In this document: positions 44,143 to 52,288 of the stretch, piece after piece
Layout: every line of letters starts with the position of its first letter
Numbering within the stretch: position 1 is the stretch's first letter
DNA from: Geobacteraceae bacterium GWC2_53_11
GTDB taxonomy: Bacteria; Desulfobacterota; Desulfuromonadia; Geobacterales; Pseudopelobacteraceae
Reading direction: 5' to 3'
Length of the DNA: 52,288 bases
Assembly (NCBI GenBank): GCA_001802645.1
Contig: MGZJ01000032.1
Span: forward strand, 86,315 to 138,602
The notes under the pieces: model-generated
The model's input: only the letters and a program-made list of their open reading frames with translations
Told to the model about the DNA's origin: nothing
Database searches by the model: none
Program-made: the position numbers and the translations under genes

Positions 44143-46905
44143 ATGCCGTTATCTTGGAATGAAATACGCGACCGCTCCCTGACATTCAGTCGTGAGTGGG
44201 CAACAGAATGTTCGGAAGACGCCGAGGCCAAGAGCTTCTGGGATGGTTTCTTTAACGTCTTCGGCATAACACGGCGACGGGTTGCGTCCTTTGAAGCGCC
44301 AGTCAAGAAGGGTGACGGCCAGGGTGGTTTCATCGACCTGCTCTGGAAAGGGGTTCTGCTGGTCGAGCACAAATCACGCGGTAAGGATCTGGAACGGGCC
44401 GCCCGACAGGCCTTCGACTATTTTCCCGGCCTGAAAGAGCGCGATCTGCCCCGCTATGTGCTGGTTTCCGACTTTGCCCGTTTTCGCCTGTTCGATCTGG
44501 ACAGCAACGAACAGCATGATTTCACCTTGGCAGAACTCCCCAAGCACGTCCGTTTGTTCGGCTTTATTGCCGGCTACCAGACCCGCAGTTTCGGCCAGCA
44601 GGACCCGGTCAACGTGCAGGCCGCCGAGAAGCTGGGCAAGTTGCACGATCAGTTCAAAGCCACCGGCTACGACGGTCACGCTCTAGAGGTTCTGCTGGTT
44701 CGGCTCTTATTCTGCCTGTTTGCCGAAGACACCGCTCTTTTTGAGCGTCGCCTGTTTCAGGATTATTTGGAGCAGCGCACCAGTGAGGACGGCAGCGACC
44801 TGGGGATGCACCTGGCCCAACTCTTTCAGGTGCTGGACACCCCGCCTGAAAAGAGGCTGAAAACTCTCGACGAGCAGATGGCAACCTTTCCCTATGTTAA
44901 CGGCCAGCTGTTCGGTGAAATGCTCCCCATTGCCGCCTGCGACCGGGCAATGCGCGAAACCCTTCTGGACTGCTGCGCCCTAGATTGGAGTCGCATCAGC
45001 CCGGCTATTTTCGGATCGCTCTTCCAGAGCATCATGGATACCACCGCCCGTCGCAATCTGGGTGCCCACTACACCGGTGAAACCAACATCCTCAAACTGA
45101 TTCACCCGCTTTTTCTGGATGAACTGTGGACCGAGTTCCACAAAGTTAAGCGCAACAAGAACCAGCTTTTCGAGTTTCTGAAAAAGCTCTCCAAGCTGAC
45201 CTTCTTCGACCCGGCCTGCGGCTGCGGCAACTTCCTCGTCATCGCTTACCGTGAGTTGCGCCTGCTGGAACTGGAGGTACTGCGCCATGTCCGCCAGAAT
45301 GATCAGATGCTGCTGGATATCTTCCAGTTGATCGGCGTCAACGTCGATCAGTTCCATGGTATCGAAATTGAGGAGTGGCCGGCACGTATTGCCGAAGTTG
45401 CTCTCTGGCTGACCGACCATCAGATGAACCTGAAGGTGTCGGAGGAGTTCGGCCAGTACTTCGCCCGTCTGCCGCTGAAGAAGGCGCCCCACATTGTCCA
45501 TGGCAATGCGCTGCGGATAGACTGGAATACTGTCGTTTCGGCGCATCGACTGTCGTATCTGCTGGGGAATCCACCGTTTCTTGGGAAGTCGCTGCAAAGC
45601 GCCGCGCAGAAAGAAGAACTTGCAGCGGTGTTCCATGATGTAAAAGGGGCGGGTGTGCTCGATTACGTGGCTTGCTGGTATCGCAAGGCTGCTGACTTTA
45701 TGGCCGAGAATACCGCTATTCGTGCATCCTTTGTCTCCACCAACTCAATCACCCAGGGGGAACAGGTCGGCATCCTCTGGCCTGACCTTTTCCGACGTGG
45801 AGTCAAGCTCCACTATGCCCACCGTACTTTTCAATGGAACAGCGAGGCGCGGGGTAAGGCGGCTGTGCATTGCGTGATTATCGGCTTCGGTTTGCAGGAG
45901 GTAGCTGAAAAATGGCTATTCGACTACGACACACCGAAGAGCGAACCGCACGCTATCAAGGCTGACAACATTAACCCGTATCTAGTGGATGGGCCAAATG
46001 TAGTGCTTCAAAACAGGACAAAACCTTTATGCTCGGTTCCACCAATGATATATGGCAGCAAGCCTACTGATGGCGGGAACTTGCTGTTGTCTCCCGAAGA
46101 AAAACTAAAATTACTCGTTGATGAGCCTCTCGTAGAAAGCTGGATTAAACCGTTTTTGAATGCAGACGAGTTTCTTTACAACACTCCTCGATACTGCTTG
46201 TGGCTCGTGGGCTGCCCGCCAGAAACCTTGCGAAAAATGCCGAATGTGTTGCAACGTGTCGAGGCAGTGCGAACAATGCGTCTTGCCAGTACAAAAGTAC
46301 CGACTCAAGAGCTGGCAAACACACCTACTCTTTTCGGGGAGATTCGGCAACCAAAAGGTACATACCTCTTGGTTCCAGCACACTCGTCAGAGAACAGACT
46401 TTATATCCCCGTTGGCTACCTATCGACGGATGTCATTTGTGGTAATGCCAATTTCGCGATTCCGAACGCCAGTATTTACCACTTCGGTATATTTTCCTCC
46501 ACCATGCACAACGCCTGGATGCGCTCAGTCTGTGGTCGCCTGGAAAGCCGTTATCGCTATTCTGCAGGAATTGTTTACAACAATTTCCCCTGGCCCGAAC
46601 CGAGCGACAAGCAGCAGGCAGCCATCGAAACCGCCGCGCAGGCTGTTCTTGATGCCCGTGCAAAGTTCCCCGCCTCCACCCTGGCTGATCTCTACGACCC
46701 TCTAACCATGCCACCGGAACTGGTCAAGGCACATCAGATCCTTGATCGGGCTGTTGATTCCGCTTATGGCAAAACCACCTTCAAGACCGAAGCTGAAAGG
46801 GTGGCGTTTCTGTTTGAGCGCTATCAGCAATTGACTGTCCCATTGGGACTGGTAGAAAAAACGGCAAAACGAGGTGGGAAGAAAGCGGCACAGCAAACAG
46901 AATGA
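44143..46905 (+). CDS. MmeI-like bifunctional restriction endonuclease / adenine methyltransferase
   Basis: 920 residues, practically the length of MmeI (919). The N-terminal PD-(D/E)XK nuclease has Asp65, Glu75 and Lys77 in GFIDLLWKGVLLVEHKS, the same D-x9-ExK spacing as MmeI. The central gamma-class N6-adenine methyltransferase shows motif X near RRNLGAHYT, motif I FFDPACGCGNFL and motif IV LLGNPPF. A target-recognition region follows (about 620-830). In such Type IIL enzymes one protein both marks host DNA on one strand and cuts unmodified DNA away from the site. AGGA precedes the ATG. It may also supply the methylation mark for the downstream McrBC-like genes. Confidence 0.85.
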   Translation: MPLSWNEIRDRSLTFSREWATECSEDAEAKSFWDGFFNVFGITRRRVASFEAPVKKGDGQGGFIDLLWKGVLLVEHKSRGKDLERAARQAFDYFPGLKERDLPRYVLVSDFARFRLFDLDSNEQHDFTLAELPKHVRLFGFIAGYQTRSFGQQDPVNVQAAEKLGKLHDQFKATGYDGHALEVLLVRLLFCLFAEDTALFERRLFQDYLEQRTSEDGSDLGMHLAQLFQVLDTPPEKRLKTLDEQMATFPYVNGQLFGEMLPIAACDRAMRETLLDCCALDWSRISPAIFGSLFQSIMDTTARRNLGAHYTGETNILKLIHPLFLDELWTEFHKVKRNKNQLFEFLKKLSKLTFFDPACGCGNFLVIAYRELRLLELEVLRHVRQNDQMLLDIFQLIGVNVDQFHGIEIEEWPARIAEVALWLTDHQMNLKVSEEFGQYFARLPLKKAPHIVHGNALRIDWNTVVSAHRLSYLLGNPPFLGKSLQSAAQKEELAAVFHDVKGAGVLDYVACWYRKAADFMAENTAIRASFVSTNSITQGEQVGILWPDLFRRGVKLHYAHRTFQWNSEARGKAAVHCVIIGFGLQEVAEKWLFDYDTPKSEPHAIKADNINPYLVDGPNVVLQNRTKPLCSVPPMIYGSKPTDGGNLLLSPEEKLKLLVDEPLVESWIKPFLNADEFLYNTPRYCLWLVGCPPETLRKMPNVLQRVEAVRTMRLASTKVPTQELANTPTLFGEIRQPKGTYLLVPAHSSENRLYIPVGYLSTDVICGNANFAIPNASIYHFGIFSSTMHNAWMRSVCGRLESRYRYSAGIVYNNFPWPEPSDKQQAAIETAAQAVLDARAKFPASTLADLYDPLTMPPELVKAHQILDRAVDSAYGKTTFKTEAERVAFLFERYQQLTVPLGLVEKTAKRGGKKAAQQTE

Positions 46906-46950
46906 TGATTATTGCCTTAGTATGACGATGAATTCGTTTCAGGAGGTCAA

Positions 46951-49269
46951 ATGGAAGCATTACCTGCAACCCGACTCAAAGAATTGTATGCAAAATTTCG
47001 CGATATTTCTCCATGGAAAGATTGGCATCAAAGTTTTCTTGCTGAAGTAAGTTACTTCAAAGAGCTTTCCGATGAGGATTTTATTAAACCAGAAAATCAG
47101 GAGAAACTCTGGCGGGCTAGAGGAATTAGCGGAATCGGCCCAGGGGAGGCGGTTAATGTCAAGGGTGCCTACGCCGATGCCGAAATAGCAAATCAACTCC
47201 TCCAGTTGCGTAATAAAGTGTGGCCTGAAGATTCACAAAAACAGGCTAAAGCAATTAATGAGGCATATGACTCCATTATGAGTCTGGTTCAAAAAAGGTA
47301 TTGCCCGAATCAACGTCCTCTCGCCAAACAAAGCCGCCTGTTTACCGCTTTAATGACCAATGAATTACATACTTGTTATACATGGGATGCCCGTAAACGA
47401 CTGCAGGAGTTCGTTCTTGGATCGGTTGAATTTGAAATTACGGAAGGCGATGTACTGGTCAGGGCACGATTGCGTGAAATTCTCGGCAAGGAAGAGTCTG
47501 TTGAAGAAAGCATTTGGCGAGCAATGTTCTGCTGGTGGCTGTATGAAAATTATGCCCCTATAAAAAGAGAGGAAGATCCCGCACTTAAATCTTCTGACAC
47601 TCCTGGCGATGAAGATGCTGATGACGCCGTCGAAATGCTGGATATTTGGCCGGCAATCAAACAAAGAAAAGGGTTGCAAGCCATAGCCAATTACCATGAA
47701 GCATTGCGCATGGTAATTTCCGCTGCAAAAGGTGGAGCATCACCAGATGACATTGTAGAAACAATGCAGAGTAATCCAGAGTTTTCCTCGATCAAAGCTA
47801 ACTCGTGTCGAGCAATTTTCAATCTCGTGCGCACGTTCGGTTTTTTGGAAAACCGAAATGGCTTGTGGTATCCCTCTGACGACGGTGAACAGCTTATCGA
47901 ATACGATCCTGCTGATGTTTTGGTAAAGAAACTTTTGATCCAGGTATTCGGTATGGCACATTTGCTAAAGGAGATTGGCGATACTCAACCAGTCGAGAAG
48001 AAGGTAGTCTACAGCTTTCTGAAGGAATTGTGGCCTAACTGGACTTCGGACTTCATGCCAAGCTCGCTTATTGCATGGTTCCGGTGGTTGGGACTTGTGA
48101 GCTTTGATGAAAGCGGCCGCTGTGTCCTTACCGATTACGGCACTTACTGGTACAAAAAACTTCCAGCAAAGGGAAATATCCCAAGGTCTTTGCAGCCGTT
48201 TGTGGATGTCGATGTCCTTGCAGTGGAAGAGCCCGAGACCGGGGTTGTCGGGGACTTGGAAAGCATCCCCTTCGATCTGGTTTGGCAGGCGTTTCAGGAT
48301 GATGATGAGCTGAAAAAATTTGTATTCGGTAGAGAACAGGTTGAAGCATTGCACCTTGCGTGGCACTGCAATCCTCAAAAGCGATTTGTACTTTTGTCAG
48401 GGCTGTCTGGGACGGGGAAAACGGCCCTTTTATTTCACTATGCTCGAATCTACTGCAATCTCAAAAATATTGAAACAAAAGCTCATCGTGCGATAATTGC
48501 CGTTTCTCCTGATTGGCGCGATCCTTCCGGACTTCTGGGCTATTTCAACGCATTACATGCTGATCCCACCTTCCAGGCCGAGCCTGCCCTACGAACTGTA
48601 ATTGCAGCATCACGAAATCCGGGACTTCCGTACTTTCTGATACTCGATGAAATGAATCTGGCCAGGGTTGAGCGATACTTCGCACCTTTCTTGTCGTCAA
48701 TGGAGAGCGGTGAACGGCTTTTCCTACATGCCCATGATGAAATGGTCAATGACGTCCCTCCCAGTATCCCTTGGCCCAAGAATCTTTTTGTGGGTGGTAC
48801 GGTCAACATGGACGAAACAACCCACCCGTTTAGTGATAAAGTTCTGGATCGTGCTTTCACTCTTGAGTTCTGGGATGTCCGTCTGGAGGAATTCTTTAAT
48901 GGCCGGGCAAAATCGAACGGGGGAATGCGCCTTAAACAGATTGAAGATCTGTTGCAACTTGTAAATCAACAATTGTACAAAGTTCGCCGCCATTTCGGCT
49001 ATCGCACTGCTGGGGAAGTTCTCGATTTCCTGAATATGGTCGATGGAATTTCGACCCAGGATGCCCCCAGGATCTGGAACTTGGCCGATCAGGCTTTTTT
49101 TTCGAAAATCCTGCCACGCATACGTGGAGAAGAGTCACCGACTTTGATTGAAGTTCTGAAAGAAATACATGCTCTCTGTAAGCAAAAGGAGATGAAGTAT
49201 TGCACCAACAAAATTGAAGCGATGCAGGAACGGCTTAAGGCAACAGGGGTAACTCGGTTCTGGTCGTGA
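46951..49269 (+). CDS. McrB-like AAA+ ATPase
   Basis: 772 residues. The N-terminal 450 residues are not recognised and may recognise DNA (ISPWKDWHQSFLAEVSYFKE, CWWLYENYAP). The C-terminal AAA+ domain has Walker A GLSGTGKT, the McrB-type VSPDWRDPSGLLGYFNAL, Walker B LILDEMNLARVERYFAPFLS and sensor GTVNMDETTHPFSDKVLDRA. The usual McrB MNxxDR signature, tied to GTP use, is replaced by NMDETT, so ATP may be the nucleotide (inference). AGGAGGT lies 5 nt before the ATG, and its stop overlaps the next start (GTGA). It should translocate or remodel DNA for the partner nuclease. Confidence 0.85.
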   Translation: MEALPATRLKELYAKFRDISPWKDWHQSFLAEVSYFKELSDEDFIKPENQEKLWRARGISGIGPGEAVNVKGAYADAEIANQLLQLRNKVWPEDSQKQAKAINEAYDSIMSLVQKRYCPNQRPLAKQSRLFTALMTNELHTCYTWDARKRLQEFVLGSVEFEITEGDVLVRARLREILGKEESVEESIWRAMFCWWLYENYAPIKREEDPALKSSDTPGDEDADDAVEMLDIWPAIKQRKGLQAIANYHEALRMVISAAKGGASPDDIVETMQSNPEFSSIKANSCRAIFNLVRTFGFLENRNGLWYPSDDGEQLIEYDPADVLVKKLLIQVFGMAHLLKEIGDTQPVEKKVVYSFLKELWPNWTSDFMPSSLIAWFRWLGLVSFDESGRCVLTDYGTYWYKKLPAKGNIPRSLQPFVDVDVLAVEEPETGVVGDLESIPFDLVWQAFQDDDELKKFVFGREQVEALHLAWHCNPQKRFVLLSGLSGTGKTALLFHYARIYCNLKNIETKAHRAIIAVSPDWRDPSGLLGYFNALHADPTFQAEPALRTVIAASRNPGLPYFLILDEMNLARVERYFAPFLSSMESGERLFLHAHDEMVNDVPPSIPWPKNLFVGGTVNMDETTHPFSDKVLDRAFTLEFWDVRLEEFFNGRAKSNGGMRLKQIEDLLQLVNQQLYKVRRHFGYRTAGEVLDFLNMVDGISTQDAPRIWNLADQAFFSKILPRIRGEESPTLIEVLKEIHALCKQKEMKYCTNKIEAMQERLKATGVTRFWS

Positions 49270-50834
49270 ATAACCTCAAACTACGAACATACAATGGCGA
49301 CTTGATACCAGTTGCCGCCGGACAGCAACTTAGCCTCGAAGAAACCAGAGAATATGAGGTGGTTTTTGACGGGGAAATTGAAGCTTGCCAAGTGTTTTGG
49401 GGAGATATTCTTCTTGAACCGGATTCGAAGGGGAGACTGTCCATTCGCCCTGGTTACTGGGTGGGGGATGCAGAACTCCGAATAGAAGGCTCAGCGGAGC
49501 CCTTATCGGTGCCTGTCCGTGTTCAACCACGCGAAGAAAAACTTCCGGATAGTCTTTGGGTTGCTATGCTGCAGGATCTTGAAGCGTGGTTGCCGGGTGT
49601 ATCCACCGGGATTGAGGGTGGGCGGGACGGTCAGGTTGGTGAAACAGGGGTGTCTGTCCCACTGATTGCAGAAGCTTTGATTCCTGTCATCGCCACGTTT
49701 GAAAGAGCAATTCGTGCAATATTGGAATTTCCCCGACGATTAGATGTCAGTATACTGGATGATGTCCCTTTGCGAATGGTGCGTCGTGTGGACCGGGAAA
49801 CATTGAATTGGGTCTCACGTCACCCGGAATTTCATGCACACCTCGATCCCTGGAAGAGTTTGGAGCTTACGGAACAGCAGCCAACTCTACCTCAGCGAAA
49901 AACAATCGATATTCTCGACCATCCCGCTAATCGGTACATCTCTTGGCTAATCCGTAGAGTGGAAAATGTGCTAAGAATAACAGCCGAGGGACTGGAATTG
50001 GCATGCAACGCAAACCCGACAGATGACAATGTCTTCTGGTGCCATTCTCGTGCGAAACGCTTACGGGAAGGAGCAGACCGGATCTTCAGAATATGGAAAA
50101 CCTCTTTCCTTTCGGATATCCTCTATGAACCGCTATCAGAAGCAGCCCTTCTAGTTGTCTTGGACGATCCCGCCTATACACGTGTCCATAAGATCGGCAG
50201 ACTGTTCATCAATCCTCTATTTCAATTCAATAATGAGGGGACAAAACCGCAAGCATCCGTTCGCCCGAGTTTTTCCATATACGAACTTTGGTGTTTCCAT
50301 GCTATTGGCGGGCAACTTAAACAACTGCTTCCGGATTGGAATTACGTCTCACCTGGTATGAATAACTTGCTTGGGCACACGGCAACTGGTGAAGGAGCTC
50401 TTCATCGACTGACAAATCAGAACGGCGATAAAATTGAGGTGCTTTTCAATGCAACATTCGCCGGTTATTTTAGCCGCTCAGGTAAATCGCGCTGGTCGAT
50501 TTCAGCAGAACGCCGCCCGGACATAATTGTGAGCTTCAAACCTGAACAGCACGAGGGAAAATGGGTATCGCTTGATGCCAAATACCGAGTTGGACGTAAT
50601 AGTCTATCTGATGCTTTCTCCTCAGCACACATCTATAGAGATGCACTCCGATATACCGGGTACGGTGGTCAGTGTCTGGCTTCCGTATTGTTGTCACCAT
50701 CGAAATCAGACGACTCGTTAGAATGGTTTGCTGATGAATACCTTGAGACCTATCACGAGGGGATCTGGGTGCTTAAGCCTGGATTGTCCAACCGTGAGAT
50801 TGGTCAATGGTTAATCAGGCTTCTGTTGAACTGA
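49266..50834 (+). CDS. McrC-like nuclease subunit (DUF2357 plus PD-(D/E)XK)
   Basis: 522 residues, GTG start at 49266-49268 overlapping the McrB-like stop. The N-terminal 200 residues are beta-rich, followed by a DUF2357-like helical region with DILDHPANRYISWLIRRVEN and YELWCFHAIG. The C-terminal nuclease has Asp418 in ERRPDIIVSF and Asp437-Ala-Lys439 in VSLDAKYRV, a complete PD-D-x-K core. McrC proteins cut DNA when driven by McrB; the coupled genes indicate the same complex here. The target modification is unknown. Confidence 0.85.
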   Translation: MNNLKLRTYNGDLIPVAAGQQLSLEETREYEVVFDGEIEACQVFWGDILLEPDSKGRLSIRPGYWVGDAELRIEGSAEPLSVPVRVQPREEKLPDSLWVAMLQDLEAWLPGVSTGIEGGRDGQVGETGVSVPLIAEALIPVIATFERAIRAILEFPRRLDVSILDDVPLRMVRRVDRETLNWVSRHPEFHAHLDPWKSLELTEQQPTLPQRKTIDILDHPANRYISWLIRRVENVLRITAEGLELACNANPTDDNVFWCHSRAKRLREGADRIFRIWKTSFLSDILYEPLSEAALLVVLDDPAYTRVHKIGRLFINPLFQFNNEGTKPQASVRPSFSIYELWCFHAIGGQLKQLLPDWNYVSPGMNNLLGHTATGEGALHRLTNQNGDKIEVLFNATFAGYFSRSGKSRWSISAERRPDIIVSFKPEQHEGKWVSLDAKYRVGRNSLSDAFSSAHIYRDALRYTGYGGQCLASVLLSPSKSDDSLEWFADEYLETYHEGIWVLKPGLSNREIGQWLIRLLLN

Positions 50835-50868
50835 AAGTTCCATACTGAATTGTAATAGACAGGGCAGC

Positions 50869-51549
50869 ATGAACAGTCAATTTAACGAAATAGCGTCTTG
50901 GCGAGTTGTATGCGAACTATTCCGCCGTTTTCCAGGAAAGTTCCAAGTAATTGAAACACATCCAGGCGGTGGTATGTACGACTGCCTATCAATTTTCTGT
51001 AACTCTCAACATGTTGCAGACTTTAACCGCGCTGGGAGCTTTCATGTCTTTGATTCGAAAGGTGGGCAACCTCCGATTGATATATGGCGTTCTTTGGCGG
51101 AGGAAAACATTCAGGATGTCCTCGATCAGGTGTGCAGAAGTCTTGGCCTTCAAAGCCCGACAAAATTGCCACCGAGTACCCCGGAGGTTGTTGTCTACAG
51201 ATTTATCGCGGCCCTTCTAGGCCATTCAGCGTTTGGTAAAGTAAATTGGGAATGTCGAAACGGCTACTTTGATACTTCCGGAATGGAAGAATGTAGCATT
51301 AACAAGGCTTTTAACTCGTTTCCAGAAGCTAAAGAACGGAGCAGAATACCTCTCGACAACGATCTTCTGAATATCCCGGCTTATCGTTTCTGGTTTGTTA
51401 AGAAGAATGGAAAACCTGTCATATGCCTGGAAACTTCCGGAGCAGCTTGGAATAATGAAGGGCAATCATTTGATCTCTCTGCACTCTACAAAAAAGAAAA
51501 AAGGATATGGCCGTTAGTTTGGGCAGTGGCAAGCCATTTGTTACCATAA
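50869..51549 (+). CDS. Unknown protein of the McrBC-like cluster
   Basis: 226 residues, not recognised. No signal peptide or membrane helix. Features are an N-terminal alpha/beta region (SWRVVCELFRRFPGKFQVIE, HPGGGMYDCLSIF), a middle helix bundle (DVLDQVCRSLGL), and a C-terminal beta stretch (YRFWFVKKNGKPVICLET). It starts 34 nt after the nuclease, with AGGGCAGC upstream, and precedes the exonuclease/helicase gene by 53 nt, so it is part of the run. It may be a specificity or adaptor subunit. Confidence 0.6.
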   Translation: MNSQFNEIASWRVVCELFRRFPGKFQVIETHPGGGMYDCLSIFCNSQHVADFNRAGSFHVFDSKGGQPPIDIWRSLAEENIQDVLDQVCRSLGLQSPTKLPPSTPEVVVYRFIAALLGHSAFGKVNWECRNGYFDTSGMEECSINKAFNSFPEAKERSRIPLDNDLLNIPAYRFWFVKKNGKPVICLETSGAAWNNEGQSFDLSALYKKEKRIWPLVWAVASHLLP

Positions 51550-51602
51550 AGATATAATAGTCGACCACAACTTGAAAACATGAAAATAGTTAGATTGGAG
51601 AG

Positions 51603-52288
51603 ATGTTGACTGAAAAAGACTTTCTGGATAAATGCCTGTTACTGGACCTAGAGACCGATGGCAGCAAGCTCTATCACATCGGTGCTGTTTATTCGGGACA
51701 GACATTTGAACGAAAAGGACGTTTCGACCTCCGAACTGCGCTGAAAGACCTAGACACATTTGCCTCTGGTGCCGAGTATGTACTCGGCCATAACCTCTTG
51801 GGCCATGATTTCCCTGTCCTTGAGTCGCTGGCACCTGATCTCCGCCTTCTGCACAAACCGGTCGTCGACACCCTCTATCTCTCCCCCCTGGCATTTCCTG
51901 AAAACCCCTATCATCGTTTAGTCAAAGACTACAAGCTAGTTCGTGATTCAATAAACGATCCGGTTGCCGATGCACGCCTGGCAGCCTTGGTCTTAGGTGA
52001 CCAATGGGAAAGTTTCATAACTCTCGGGAAAGCCAACGGAGATATTCTCTCCTTTTATCGCTACTGTTTTGAAGAAAATAGCAATACCTCTCTCCACAGC
52101 AACGGCTTGAAAGATATTTTCACCGCCTTAGGTGCATTGCAAATTACCGAGAACGATGCCTTCGCCATCTTTCAGAAGTTTACGGACAATAGAGCATGTG
52201 AAACTGCCGTATCCATGGTTTCTTTCAAGTATCTCCTGCATCCGGATAAACGACCGGCACTTGCGTACTGTCTGGCTTGGTTGACGGT
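51603..52288 (+). CDS. DEDD exonuclease-domain protein, probably a RecQ-type helicase, N-terminal part
   Basis: Open frame to the right edge; 228 codons visible from the ATG at 51603-51605, preceded by GGAGAG. A DEDD-type 3'-5' exonuclease occupies the visible part: ExoI CLLLDLETDGSKLYHIGAV with the Asp and Glu, ExoII VLGHNLLGHDFPVL, and ExoIII NDPVADARLA. The stretch TLYLSPLAFPENPYHRLV continues KDYKLV as in large RecQ-family helicases with an N-terminal exonuclease, found in defence loci (from memory). The helicase domain would lie beyond the window, so that part is a prediction. Confidence 0.7.
   Translation, partial: MLTEKDFLDKCLLLDLETDGSKLYHIGAVYSGQTFERKGRFDLRTALKDLDTFASGAEYVLGHNLLGHDFPVLESLAPDLRLLHKPVVDTLYLSPLAFPENPYHRLVKDYKLVRDSINDPVADARLAALVLGDQWESFITLGKANGDILSFYRYCFEENSNTSLHSNGLKDIFTALGALQITENDAFAIFQKFTDNRACETAVSMVSFKYLLHPDKRPALAYCLAWLT

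Overview
The window looks like a chromosome segment of a Gram-negative deltaproteobacterium of the Geobacter/Pelobacter type. This is inferred from gene content and order: an lpxL-lpxB-lpxA-fabZ-lpxD-skp-bamA-lolD-lolE-lysS run, a murA-hisG(short form)-hisD-orf-hisC-hisB operon, a proton-pumping pyrophosphatase, many hybrid sensor kinases, and intergenic palindromes of a kind common in that group. No rRNA, tRNA or CRISPR array was seen.

Positions 1-21,250 are ordinary core genome. Read on the minus strand, murA and the his genes form one operon ending at a shared bidirectional terminator (15,843-15,873). A pyrophosphatase gene (hppA) with its own terminator, an RNase E/G gene, and lysS-lolE-lolD-bamA-skp-lpxD-fabZ-lpxA-lpxB-lpxL follow. 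The last ten build, export and assemble the outer membrane. The lipoprotein CpoB/YbgF gene is alone on the plus strand.

Positions 21,250-35,150 carry signalling and envelope functions. A hybrid histidine kinase is translationally coupled to an HD-GYP response regulator. A previously uncalled 29-residue ribosomal-peptide precursor (27,373-27,462) lies just upstream of a radical SAM/SPASM maturase, with a perfect hairpin between them. Divergent from these is a TonB-dependent receptor, a periplasmic binding protein and a second hybrid kinase. A coiled-coil protein and a TonB-like protein flank a roughly 280-nt, heavily self-complementary, GGA-rich transcription unit (33,808-34,086) that I read as a structured small RNA, possibly of the CsrA-sequestering type.

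Positions 35,150-41,700 are an AT-richer, mobile region. The early end of a Mu-like prophage (DDE transposase, Ner-like regulator, repressor and operators) is fused at about 35,545 to the 3' end of a bacterial PH-domain gene, so both reading frames are chimeric there. Then come three small membrane proteins divergent from an XRE regulator, an 11-bp phased tandem repeat, and a serine recombinase.

Positions 41,900-52,288 are a defence island: an HNH-type protein, a truncated HNH gene, an MNT/HEPN toxin-antitoxin pair, an MmeI-like restriction-methylation protein, an McrB-like AAA+ ATPase, a DUF2357/PD-(D/E)XK nuclease, an unknown 226-residue protein, and the start of a protein with a DEDD exonuclease domain that I expect to be a large helicase. 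The last five or six genes are collinear and tightly spaced and may be one composite anti-phage system.
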